Shown here in pieces: positions 8,770 to 17,872 of a stretch of DNA of 52,207 bases; the stretch's first letter is position 1; each line of letters begins with the position of its first letter. This DNA comes from Candidatus Enterovibrio escicola. Its GTDB lineage: Bacteria > Pseudomonadota > Gammaproteobacteria > Enterobacterales > Vibrionaceae. Made by a program: the position numbers and the translations under genes. The stretch spans positions 1-52,207 of the forward strand of contig NZ_NBYY01000020.1 in the NCBI RefSeq assembly GCF_002464935.1, read 5' to 3'. The notes beneath the pieces were generated by a model that made no database searches, had not been told where the DNA came from, and worked only from the letters and a program-made list of their open reading frames with translations.

Positions 8770-10034
8770 TCCGTTTTCGAAATGAGATCGGCAATTTCAC
8801 CGACGGTAAAAAAAGAACCAAATACAATCACAATTTCACGCTTCAAGCCGACTGATGCTTTCGCAGCTTCGAAAGCATCAGTCGGTGATTTGTAACAAAT
8901 TGTTGGTTGTGAGAGATGCTTGGCAAGCATTGAAGCATCGGCGGCACGAGGTCCACAGAGTGATGCAGGATACCAAACATCTACTACTTGCTTCATTTCT
9001 TCAAGCGTGGATACAATATCCTTGTCTCGCATCATGCCTACTACTGCATGTACCTTAACAACACCTTCTTGCTTACGTGCAGTGATTTGTGATGCTAGAT
9101 AGGCTGCAGATTGCGGATTATGTGCCACATCGAGAAGCACTAACGGTGAATCAGACACCTTTTGCATTCTACCAGCAAGTTTAACATTGCTCAGTCCCTC
9201 AACAATATGCTTATCCGTTACATCAAGATCTGACAGCTCCAACGCCATTAAGGCTGTCGCGGCATTCGGCAACGGTAGATTTGGAATTGGAAGATCCTTC
9301 AAATAAAACGCCCCGCACTGCCAATGCCAAACATTGCCTTCTTGCTGGTAATTAAACTGGTAACCAACTTGATGTAATGGTGCATCAATATTATGAGCAC
9401 ACTCAGACACACTTGCAGGTGGTTCTGGTTGACCACAGACGGCAGGTTTATGTGAACGGAAGATTCCTGCTTTTTCGAATCCAATAACTTCAATGTCATC
9501 GCCTAACCAATCAACATGATCTATGGAAAGGCTTGTGATTACAGTTACATCGTGATCAACCACATTAGTAGCATCTAGTCGACCACCGAGACCAACTTCC
9601 AAGATAACTACATCTACTTGATTTGCTAAAAATAACCACAGTGCCGCAAGCGTACAAAACTCAAAAAAACTTAAACTAATCTCCCCTCGTAATACTTCAA
9701 TTACAGCGAAGGCCTCTGTGTGTCTTTCATCATTCAGCTCTTTACCGTTAATACGTACACGTTCATTGTAGTTAATTAGGTGCGGCGAGTTATACATCCC
9801 AGTTTTATAGCCAGCATGCAGCAATATGGCCTCAATAATGGTGCAGGTTGATCCCTTTCCATTAGTTCCAGCAACTGTTATTACTGTTGGTGCAGGTTTC
9901 GTTAAACAACCTTTTTTCGCCACCATACCAACACGATCTAAACCTAAATCAATGCCGTTGGTATGAAGCACATCTAAATAACTCAACCATTCAGAAAGTG
10001 GTGATTGAGCATGTGGAAGAATATCTTCTGACAT
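8766..10034 (-). CDS. folC: Bifunctional folylpolyglutamate / dihydrofolate synthase
   Basis: FolC adds glutamate to dihydropteroate and to folates, and acts in the cytosol. At 422 residues it has normal length. The ATP loop is TVAGTNGKGSTCTI at about residues 52-65. The Mur-ligase-like motifs SPHLINYNERVRING, ILEVGLGGRLDATN and SLSIDHVDWLG follow, and the C-terminal domain begins around VLLDVAHNPQSA. It lies between accD and dedD, as in E. coli and Vibrio. The gap to accD is about 150 bp, so it may have its own promoter. Confidence 0.95.
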   Translation of the reverse strand: MSEDILPHAQSPLSEWLSYLDVLHTNGIDLGLDRVGMVAKKGCLTKPAPTVITVAGTNGKGSTCTIIEAILLHAGYKTGMYNSPHLINYNERVRINGKELNDERHTEAFAVIEVLRGEISLSFFEFCTLAALWLFLANQVDVVILEVGLGGRLDATNVVDHDVTVITSLSIDHVDWLGDDIEVIGFEKAGIFRSHKPAVCGQPEPPASVSECAHNIDAPLHQVGYQFNYQQEGNVWHWQCGAFYLKDLPIPNLPLPNAATALMALELSDLDVTDKHIVEGLSNVKLAGRMQKVSDSPLVLLDVAHNPQSAAYLASQITARKQEGVVKVHAVVGMMRDKDIVSTLEEMKQVVDVWYPASLCGPRAADASMLAKHLSQPTICYKSPTDAFEAAKASVGLKREIVIVFGSFFTVGEIADLISKTE

Positions 10035-10183
10035 CAGTAATCTACTACACCTTATAATACTTCAATCATATTAGCGAAAACATAGAGACAACCATAAAGT
10101 ATTCTTTTCAGTTTAGAATTAGAGGCTTTAAATCCATAACTATCCAGTATCCAAAGACTATAATAGAGTCCGAAGAGTTCAGA

Positions 10184-11110
10184 TTACTGGTTACCGTCAA
10201 CAACCGAGCTTTTTATTTCTTCAGTTGCCAGCGATTCTTCGACTGACACAATCAATCGAGATTCAAATCCAGTCATTTTTGCTAACAGTCCACCAATACG
10301 TTGACGTAATTCACGACGGTCAACGATCATGTCAATTGCACCATGCTCTAACAGAAATTCACTACGCTGAAAGCCTTCAGGTAACTTTTCACGAACAGTT
10401 TGTTCAATAACGCGCTGACCCGCAAAGCCAATTATTGCCTTTGGTTCACCAATATTGATATCACCTAACATAGCAAGGCTCGCCGTTACACCACCAAAGG
10501 TGGGATCCGTCAATACGGAGATAAACGGTAGGCCTTTGTTTGCAAGACGCTCAAGTGCAGCACTAGTTTTTGCCATTTGCATCAGTGACATCAGCGCTTC
10601 TTGCATACGAGCTCCCCCACTGGTGGAGAAACTCACAAAACCACAATTATCTTTCATGGCTTGTTCAACCGCTCGAACAAAACGAGTTCCTACCACCGAA
10701 CCCATTGATCCCCCCATGAAGGAGAACTCGAAAGCACTAGCCACAACTGGAATACCAAGCAGATGCCCTTTCATGACGATTAACGCATCGCTTTCACCGC
10801 TTACTTTTTGCGCGATAGAAAGGCGATCTTTGTATTTTTTGGAATCACGAAATTTGAGCAGGTCTTTTGGTTTCAACTCAGTTCCCAATTCAATAAGTTC
10901 ACTCTTATCGAGGAATGTTTCGAGACGACGCCGACCACGCATTCGCATATGATGTCCACATTTAGGACATACGTGCAGGTTACGCTCTAATTCGGCTTGG
11001 TAAAGCACTTGGTCGCAGGAGGAACACTTAGTCCATACACCTTCTGGGATAGAAGCTTTACGCGAAGAACCGATGCTACTTTTTGTCAGAATTTTTTCAA
11101 GCCAGCTCAT
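10184..11110 (-). CDS. accD: Acetyl-CoA carboxylase carboxyltransferase subunit beta
   Basis: AccD forms the carboxyltransferase with AccA and makes malonyl-CoA for fatty-acid synthesis. The chosen start, ATG at 11110, gives MSWLEKIL, which aligns with E. coli MSWIERI, and an AAGG lies about ten bases upstream. A longer frame opens at 11197, but the extra 29 residues have no family counterpart. The N-terminal zinc ribbon is present (two CxxC pairs, [10 protein letters not shown] and [10 protein letters not shown]). Carboxyltransferase motifs include [28 protein letters not shown] and [17 protein letters not shown]. The protein is full length (308 residues) and intact. Confidence 0.96.
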   Translation of the reverse strand: MSWLEKILTKSSIGSSRKASIPEGVWTKCSSCDQVLYQAELERNLHVCPKCGHHMRMRGRRRLETFLDKSELIELGTELKPKDLLKFRDSKKYKDRLSIAQKVSGESDALIVMKGHLLGIPVVASAFEFSFMGGSMGSVVGTRFVRAVEQAMKDNCGFVSFSTSGGARMQEALMSLMQMAKTSAALERLANKGLPFISVLTDPTFGGVTASLAMLGDINIGEPKAIIGFAGQRVIEQTVREKLPEGFQRSEFLLEHGAIDMIVDRRELRQRIGGLLAKMTGFESRLIVSVEESLATEEIKSSVVDGNQ

Positions 11111-11450
11111 AAACGACCTTTTTATTTGGAACACGTGCCTGCTAAACTTGGCGGACTCTGCCCTCGTGAGAAGAGGTTGCACAAGATCAAAAATCAACCG
11201 TATGCAGCAAATTGCCTATAATTAGCTACTAATTCAATTAAGGATTAGAACATAACTTATTAGGAGATGTCGATCTTTGCTATACCAAACTCATTCAACA
11301 AGACAACCACATTAACATAAATGCCAGTGATAGCCTGATAACGTGGTTTCTTCCCAGCTTGTCATATCTAGTTATGATCTAAACGATATTATTTAACTCA
11401 CCAAAAAGCATTTCCTACTACCTACTAGTAAGTACGGTATTTATACAGAA
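11111..11450. other. Intergenic DNA upstream of accD
   Basis: The first ~100 bases should contain the accD promoter. The rest (about 11215-11450) is AT-rich with no convincing frame and leads into transposase debris. Nothing further is recognised. Confidence 0.4.
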
Positions 11451-11454
11451 ACTA

Positions 11455-11895
11455 GTTTATACCACTTTTGTCTATATTTCGCCCATAATTGCACTTATCC
11501 ATGACATGTTTCCCATCTCTAAACTTTACATGTTTTCTGAATGACGCGTTGTCATAGCCTTTATCAGAAACTATTTTATTGATTTCAGAAAAGTGGTCTA
11601 AAAGACATTATGAATGAACACCATCGTATTTTTATCCTTTTGATAACTAGAAGTAAATAGGCAATTCATCACTATCTACGGCAAGATGAATCTTTATCAA
11701 ATTACCGCCACAGTTTTTTCCTATTTGCTTATAATTTTAGTCAATGTCTCAGTCCTGTGTTGATGTGCTCGTACAATTGAACCTTCAATAAAGACCAATT
11801 AGAAGTCATCCATTTTAAATAACGCTTTGGAAAGTCTTCCTAAAATTTCTTTTTTAGACCAAAGATTAAATCGTCGATACACACTACTCCACTCA
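11455..11895 (-). pseudogene. IS5-family (IS427-like) transposase relic
   Basis: The minus strand from 11895 reads WSSVYRRFNLWSKKEILGRLSKALF, then VFIEGSIVRAHQH (the family's FIDGSIVKAHQH block with the first catalytic Asp changed to Glu). KIHLAVDSDELPI and SDKGYDNASFRK follow (the ADKGYD block with the second Asp). These are typical of IS5-family IS427-group elements. Stops and shifts separate the blocks. The N-terminus is cut off by the IS903-type end at 11897, so this element was present before the IS903-type insertion. Confidence 0.7.
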
Positions 11896-12317
11896 GCCTT
11901 GTTTCCCAAATATCTGAACTAATCGAAATTCCTACGATCAGATCATCATAGAGTTAAGCGGGAGGTGATGATGGGAAAAGTAAAGCACAAGATTAGAAAT
12001 AATATAATCAAGCATTAGTAAACCGAGGCTCAGTCACTTTTTGCATAGACACCGCTGCCATTAAGGCATAGCATTATTTAATGTATCATGGTCATCGTAG
12101 CCGTCGGTTTATATTTTCGGACACCTAGACTGAAATGGCACTAATGGTGAAAGGTATTTTCAAGCTCCCACTTCGTGGATTAGAAGGCTTTCTAAATTCA
12201 ATTTTTATGTTGATTAATGTCCCGCTGAAATCCCCTACATACACTTGCATTAGTAATGCGATCGGAAACCGTAAAAGTTAAGCATCGTTTGCCGAGTCGA
12301 GAAGCGATCACTCACGT

Positions 12318-12325
12318 CGTTATTG
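12318..12325. repeat. Left copy of the 8-bp target duplication (CGTTATTG)
   Basis: CGTTATTG immediately precedes the left end of the IS66 element and is repeated exactly at 13872-13879 after its right end. IS66-family elements are known to make 8-bp duplications. Confidence 0.75.
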
Positions 12326-13871
12326 ATAATCGTTCACCACTCCCCCATTAAAAAGCAGTAAGTGATGATCATCTCCCGATTGACAATTGCCTATTGAGTG
12401 ATCTTTTCAGCCTGCAAAAGTAGCTTCATAAAAAGAAGTATTTTGGAACTTAACCACCCACGGTGGAACAATTGGGCTCCGAGCAAGCCAACGTATTTAT
12501 CCGTGAACTATGGAACAAGTTTCGTAAGCACGAAGGTAGGTTGTCTGCTAGTTAACGGAACTCATCACGCTCCCCGTCACCAAACTCCCCAGCAACGAGG
12601 GACGCGTAAAAAAGCTCAACACCCTTGCAGCCGAAATCAGGTGGGTGCTAGGCCTAGCCCTGAGGAACACAAAAGACCAGTAAGCAAAGTCAAAGAAACT
12701 GATTTCATTATGTGTTATCAGCCAGATACCTGCTGCACCCAATGCGGTGGGAATATTGTTCTGAACACGGAGTCTACCCATCGAAATGAAGTCTTTCAGT
12801 TACCCAAAGCATCGTTGGATCTTACTGAATATCAGTTATTCCATGGTCGGTGCCAGTACTGTAACCATACCGTCCGAGCCAATTTGCCCGATGACGCCCC
12901 ATCAAGTCAGTTAGATCCTAGGCTGCTTAGCCACATTGCTGTTTTGTCTAGCTAGTATCACCTGATTATCCGCAAAATACAGCACCTTTTTATGGATCGA
13001 TACGGTACGTATTTTTCTATCAGACTAATTAGTGAAGCCCAAGGACGCGTCAGTAGTATGTTAACGTCGTTGCATTACCATGTGAAATAATCTGCTGTTA
13101 TTCATATAGATGAAACAATGCAAAAACCAAATGTGGAAGCAGCTACCAGATGGGTCTGGCTCCTCAGTGGCAGTGATGTAATATATCAAACCATTCGTTA
13201 TCGTCATCATGAAGAAACTGCAAAAGCAATACTGGATAAACAGTGCTACGCGATAGTAATAACCGACCAATGTGGTAGTTATAACTGGTTGGATCCTACA
13301 CGCCACCAGTTCTGGTGGGCACATGTCACCCGCAATTTACAACAAATATCGGAGTACAGCGATGGAGGTTTAACGTCTCATATTGGCAAATGTCTTATTC
13401 TATTCTGCCATACGGTATTTCAAATTCAGCACTGCTATGAGTAAGGAAAAATTACCGACATTGAGTGGTGACGACGAATATCTCGTCTTAAGAAAAACCT
13501 TTCGGCTTGGCTAAAAAAGGCGAACAGGTTCCAACATTTCGGTATGCTGGAAGGTGTACCTATATCTTGAAGCACGAACAGGGACTCTTGGTTTTCCTTT
13601 ATCATAAAGGCGTATCGTTGACCAATAATGAAACTGATCAGTGTATTCTTAGCAGCGTCATCGTGCTAAAAATCTGCTTCGGTACAAGCTTTCACCGAGA
13701 AAAACAGTTCCGTTCACGTGTTCTGTCCGTGGTGGACACCTGTAAGAAACGTGGGCTGTTTGCATTGGATGTCATTAGCGATGTAGTGTCATAGGTAATC
13801 CGCAAGCAATCCTATCCCGATGTGTTTAATCTCATAAAGACCTAGTCAAGCCACCTCTGGTGAATGCTTAC
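12326..13871 (+). mobile_element. IS66-family element (single tnpC type), inserted in an IS903 relic
   Basis: The left end reads ATAATCGTTCACCACTCCCCC and the right end, read in reverse, GTAAGCATTCACCAGAGGTGG, an imperfect inverted repeat of IS66 type. The tnpC-like gene is in pieces: 12398-12955 (zinc-binding CTQCGG...CQYCNH region and LSHIAVLSSQ), 13118-13444 (ATRWVWLLSGSDVIYQTIRY, then IVITDQCGSYNWL and FWWAHVTRNLQQ, with catalytic Asp) and 13507-13794 (RYAGRCTYILKHEQGLLVF, NNETDQCI with catalytic Glu, CKKRGLFALDVI). No tnpA or tnpB accessory genes are present, so it resembles the one-gene ISBst12-like branch. It is inactive through stops and frameshifts. Confidence 0.8.
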
Positions 13872-13879
13872 CGTTATTG
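13872..13879. repeat. Right copy of the 8-bp target duplication (CGTTATTG)
   Basis: Exact copy of 12318-12325, directly after the right end of the IS66 element and in the same orientation. Confidence 0.75.
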
Positions 13880-14344
13880 ATACTACAGACCTAAAAATCT
13901 GCGGCGAAAATAAATGGAAAAGGCGGACATACGGGAAGGAGAAGTGATGTATCTGGTGCAAACTTCATCTTGCCGTTGATGTGTCTACTCATGAAGTTAT
14001 TGCTGCAGAAGTTAGCCTAGTTTCTGTGGGTGACAATGAGGTTTTACCTATATTACGTAACCTATTACGACGTAAGATACAGCCAGTCAGTGCTGATGGA
14101 TCCTTTGATACAAGAGTATGTCACCACGTACTGAAAAGTAGAGAAATAACGCCCAGTATTCCACCTAGAACAGATGTGGGATTTTGGGAGGAAAAAGATC
14201 CTAGAAATGAAGCTGTAAAGGCGTTGAAAGAGGATAAACTGGCAGAGTGGAAGGAGGACAGGAGTTATCACAAACGCTCATTAGCAGAGATAGCAATATT
14301 TTTCTATAAACAGTTACTCATCCCTAAATTCACTCTTCATAATT

Positions 14345-14712
14345 AACCTAAGCTGCGCATGAAAAATGAACTAAATATCCAAGTTGTGCTTTGATCGTTT
14401 GAAAAAAACTATTGACTGCATAAGGACTTGTGCATGAATAACTTAGACGCTGTTTTCATCGATGTCGACGACTTTTGCTAGACTTGCATCCCTGCATGGG
14501 AAAACACCTAATTTCTTCCGATTTCAAACAAAAAAACAAACTTTTTCACCTCTCCATTAGCGAAGTGATGACTATAGTGATAGCTTTCCATCAATCAGGG
14601 TATCAAGATTTAAAAACCTATTACATCCATTTTATTTGCCACTACTTCACCAACAAATTTCCTGAGTTAACCTCAAATCTGCATAAGTATTTACTTATGC
14701 AAATTTGCGGTT
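14345..14712 (+). mobile_element. IS982-family fragment A: left part fused to a 44-bp palindrome
   Basis: It starts with the left end AACCTAAGCTGCGCATGAAAAATG seen in the other IS982 copies here. A coding region follows that corresponds to MNNLDAVF-D-DDFC, HLISS, LSISEVMTIVIAFHQSGYQDLK and TYYIHF of IS982 transposases. The frame is cut after KFPEL, at about one third of the gene, where a palindrome made of two right-end sequences begins (14669). No transposase activity is possible. Confidence 0.75.
14669..14712. repeat. 44-bp palindrome built from two IS982 right ends
   Basis: AACCTCAAATCTGCATAAGTAT is followed directly by its near reverse complement, with 19 of 22 positions pairing. Each arm matches the right end of the IS982 elements (TTATGCAGATCTGAGGTT). 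A second 44-bp copy with the same organisation lies at 41195-41238. Confidence 0.8.
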
Positions 14713-14895
14713 AATAACTTGGATAAAGAACTAATATTACTTCTTTTCCTTATTTTTATAACGATAGTAAAGACCATTATCCTTCCTGACTTCACACCCC
14801 TGCATGATCTGGTATAAAACAGGCAACAACCCACTTTTTGTATAAGGTTACCTGAACATATACTGATCCATAACGCTATTACATATTTTAAAATA

Positions 14896-15723
14896 TTAAG
14901 ATTTAAAATCAGGTAGAAAGAGTGGACCTACTGGCAAACTTGGCAGGCAGAATTCATCTGGGTACTCTACTTCAACAAGATAAAGCCCTTCCGCTTTTGC
15001 CGTTACTCCCGCTAGTTTTCGATCTTTCATTTCCAGCAACCATTTTATCCATTCAGGTTTTTGCTCTTTTAGTCCCACTGCTATCAAACTTCCCGTGATA
15101 TTCCTCACCATGTGATGAACAAACCCATTGGCTTTGATATCAAGGATCACCAATGAACCTAGTCGAGTCACATTTAAATGATGAATACTGCGCCAAGGGC
15201 TTTTTGATTGACACTGTGAGGCACGAAATGAGGTAAAATCATTTTCTCTCAATAGGTACTTTGCTGCTTTATCCATTAGTGTTTCATCTATATCACCATG
15301 ATAATGGCTAACCCCGTGACTTAGAATTCCTGATCGGAGTACACTGTTAAAAATGATGTAACGATATCGACGTGCCGTTGCAGAAAAGCGAGCGTGGAAA
15401 ACATCTGGTACTACTTTTGCCCACCGCACGGCGATGCTATCAGGTAAATAAGTATTCACTCCCATAGTCCATGCGAAAAGGTCTCGGTCGTTATTCACAT
15501 CAAAGTGAACGACTTGGCCAGTACCATGCACTCCTGCATCCGTTCTTCCCGCACATTTTACTTCTATAGGCTCATTCGCTATTTTTGACAACACTTTTTC
15601 AAGTTGTTCCTGCACAGTAGATTCATTTCGTTGTCGTTGCCAACCGCAATACTGGGTACCATCATATTCCACACCTAGCGCAATTCTCATTCTTTTTGTC
15701 TCTATTTGATCTAACTCATTCAT
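14896..15723 (-). CDS. truA: tRNA pseudouridine(38-40) synthase TruA
   Basis: TruA converts uridines 38-40 of the tRNA anticodon arm to pseudouridine. From ATG at 15723 the product has 275 residues, close to E. coli TruA (270). A TTG one codon upstream is an alternative start. The catalytic Asp lies in [18 protein letters not shown] at about residue 62. [38 protein letters not shown] and [11 protein letters not shown] are further family motifs. In the conserved order the gene sits between accD and the asd/pdxB group; IS debris now separates it from both. Confidence 0.96.
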   Translation of the reverse strand: MNELDQIETKRMRIALGVEYDGTQYCGWQRQRNESTVQEQLEKVLSKIANEPIEVKCAGRTDAGVHGTGQVVHFDVNNDRDLFAWTMGVNTYLPDSIAVRWAKVVPDVFHARFSATARRYRYIIFNSVLRSGILSHGVSHYHGDIDETLMDKAAKYLLRENDFTSFRASQCQSKSPWRSIHHLNVTRLGSLVILDIKANGFVHHMVRNITGSLIAVGLKEQKPEWIKWLLEMKDRKLAGVTAKAEGLYLVEVEYPDEFCLPSLPVGPLFLPDFKS

Positions 15724-16264
15724 CAATTTGAAACAATGTATTATACCTTTACTACTTTAAATTTCAGCAGCATAAGCTCTGGCCACTCATTCACCTACTC
15801 TACCAAAAATTCCAATTCAATAAATGCATTTTACACGCAGTAAAATCAACAATTGAGATCAAAATAGCAGACTCTTCCCTGTAACTATCTATCATTTATA
15901 TGAATTAATATTAAACCTGATATAGAACAAAGCCACTTGAAATGTAAATTTTCACCTACCTTTATGAAGGTGTCGATTGTTTAAACCTAGGTAAGGAGAA
16001 AAGGCAATTCACCATGCTTTATACAAGGAATCCTAACATAAAACTAGTTTAATGACTTTGGAATAAAAACTAGCTAATGTAGTAAAACTTGTAAAGTCAT
16101 GGTCGCATCCATAAACATGGTATCACTACCAATAGCTTTCTGAGAAAAGGATCATAGACCACATATTGTAGCACTAACAGTCTGTAACTTCCTATTTTCA
16201 TTGTAAACTCTGGTGTTAAATCCTCATCACACATAGATCAAAACAACTTGAAGATGCTCGATTT
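15724..16264. other. Intergenic stretch without a recognised gene
   Basis: AT-rich DNA upstream of truA. No open frame of useful length, RNA gene or recognisable IS end was found. The first ~100 bases should contain the truA promoter. Confidence 0.4.
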
Positions 16265-16435
16265 AAAGGGTCATAACTGCGTTCAGTTCAAAGCAAATTC
16301 TCATAGTGATAATAAGTCTATTTCATAGAGATCTAATGCCGAGATAGGCGCACCAATGCCCTCACGGAGGAAGAGTTTACTTACGGCATAGTCGGTTTTA
16401 TCCATTTCTAATGGAGCTGACTACCCTTACAAAGA
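16265..16435 (+). pseudogene. Second copy of the transposase scrap found after purF
   Basis: It shares scattered identical runs with the reverse complement of about 5945-6100 (GCGTTCAGTTC, AGTCTATTTCA, ATGCCCTC, AGAGTTTACT). On the plus strand it encodes a stop-filled version of the same IS5-like N-terminal fragment. On its own it cannot be assigned to a named IS. Confidence 0.4.
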
Positions 16436-16562
16436 AATGCTTTGATCCCTAAATTCAGGTGATAACTACGATATTTATAGTCTATCGAAAGAAATTAACT
16501 ACAGAAAGTAGTAGACTATTCTTTCTAAGGGAACAACTAGTACTACTATGAATCATTATTAG

Positions 16563-16830
16563 TTGGCCACAAGAAAAAGATACCAGATCGCAGACAGTTT
16601 AAAATCGGAAATTCCAATCTCCGCTATGGTAAATACCATCAAGTGCCATAGTTCCTTAGTATACCTAGAGCTAAAAAGGTATAGTAATAATGGTGTTTAT
16701 TTACCTAAAATCGCTCAAGACCTATCGACGAATAATCGCAAGCGAGCAAGCAAATAAAAAACCAGAAGATCAAAGATCTTTTGTTCATCTATTACCCCAA
16801 AATGATTGGGATCCCGATCGATATCTCAGT
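16563..16830 (+). pseudogene. IS30-family transposase, N-terminal relic
   Basis: The frame reads KRYQIADSLKSEIPISAMV, then TIKCHSSLVYLELKRYSNN and YLPKIAQDLSTNNRKRASK. This fits the IS30 pattern: helix-turn-helix with (K/R)STI-RELKRN, then Y-P--AQ-LS--RR--A. DNA after the stop still resembles the W-P-QI region (PKWDWDPDR in another frame). The catalytic DDE domain is missing because an IS982 element begins at 16844. A C-terminal IS30 relic occurs separately at 41239-41560. Confidence 0.6.
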
Positions 16831-16843
16831 GACTAACTAACCT

Positions 16844-17827
16844 AACCTGAACTACGCATAAGAAATGAACTAAATGCCAAAGTCGCAATTTAAGCGTTTA
16901 AAAATAATCTATTAGACTGCATAAGGACTTAGATATGAATAAGTTAGATGCTGTTTTCGTCGATGGCGACGACTTCTGCTAGACTTTCCTCCCTGCATGG
17001 AAAAATACCTAATTTCTTTCGATGTCAAACAAAGAAACAAGCCTTCTCGCCTCTTAGTTAGCAAAATGACAACGATAGTGATAGCTTTTTATCAATCGGT
17101 GTATCGAGACTTTAACACCTATTACATCTAGTTTGTTTTCCGCTACCTCACCAACGAATTTTCTAAATTAATCAGCTACACGCGAATGCTCAAGCTCATG
17201 CAAGGTATTCTGGTTCTGCTTTGCTCTTACCTCACTCACCGTCAGGCAAGGCCGACAGAAATTGCCTTCGTTGATTCATCCAAGCTATAGGTTTGTCACA
17301 ACCTACGCATTCTCAGACATCAGGTTTTTAAAGTACCTAAAAGCGAGAAAAAGGAACGACGGGTTGGTTTTACGACTTCAAATTACACCTCATGATCAAT
17401 GATCAAAGTGGTATTATCTCAGTCAAAGTAACCAAGGATAACCTAGATGATAAAAAGCCTGTGTCGGAAATGGTTGAAGAGCTTTGGCGGTGTTTATACG
17501 AAGATAAAGGTTATATCTCTAATCCATTGAAACGGGAACTTGCAGACAGGGGAGTAACACTTAGAACTGGTGTGAAATAGAATTTAAAACCCAAAGTGAT
17601 GAAACTTTAGGACCGCCTGATGCTCCGAAAACGATTTATTATTGAGACCGTTTTTGACTAACTAAAAACATATCCCAAATCTAGCATTCTCAGCACCGTA
17701 GCTGTATTAGTTTTACTGTCAACTTACTGGCTGGGCTCATTCGCGTATTAATTTCAATCTCAATCACAGAAGTCGAGTATCAAGATGACTCGGTTTGATA
17801 AGCAAGCACTTATGCAGATATTAGGTT
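16844..17827 (+). mobile_element. IS982-family element B, both ends present, transposase broken
   Basis: The left end is AACCTGAACTACGCATAAG and the right end CTTATGCAGATATTAGGTT, 984 bp apart. Coding blocks in several frames match IS982 transposases: MTTIVIAFYQ near 17065, THRQARPTEIAFVDSSKL near 17235-17290, FKLHLMINDQ-GGIISVKVTK (17380-17430), PVSEMVEELWRCLYEDKGYI (17458-17520) and the C-terminal SIKMTRFDKQALMQI. Stops and frameshifts separate them. It lies directly downstream of fimV and convergent with it. Confidence 0.85.
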
Positions 17828-17872
17828 AACTACTCAGTTGAAAACCAAATCTAGATACACTAGAAAATATGT

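Larger units (their letters stand above)
11897..14343 (+). mobile_element. IS903-type element split by an IS66-family insertion
   Basis: The 5' portion (11897-12325) starts with the terminal sequence TTGTTTCCCAAATATCTGAAC. It contains a transposase start region (ATGATGGGAAAAG at about 11968) and LMVKGIFKLPLRGLEGFL-like coding. The 3' portion (13872-14343) resumes with TVIDTTDLKICGENKW, CKLHLAVDVSTHEVIAAEV and VSADGSFDTRV, then YHKRSLAEIAIF, carrying the second Asp and the catalytic Glu region. Removing the IS66 insert and one copy of the 8-bp duplication rejoins the VID-T codons. Several stops in both parts show that the gene is dead. The 3' end is replaced by an IS982 end at 14345. Confidence 0.8.

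Noticed and set aside
10455-10952. 165-codon plus-strand frame inside accD
   Set aside because: Antisense to a fully conserved gene and without recognisable domains.
11111-11197. Longer accD start at 11197
   Set aside because: The 29 extra residues have no counterpart in AccD; the ATG at 11110 aligns with the family start and has a Shine-Dalgarno sequence.
13061-13324. 87-codon minus-strand frame
   Set aside because: Antisense to the IS66 tnpC relic; cysteine-rich random-looking product.
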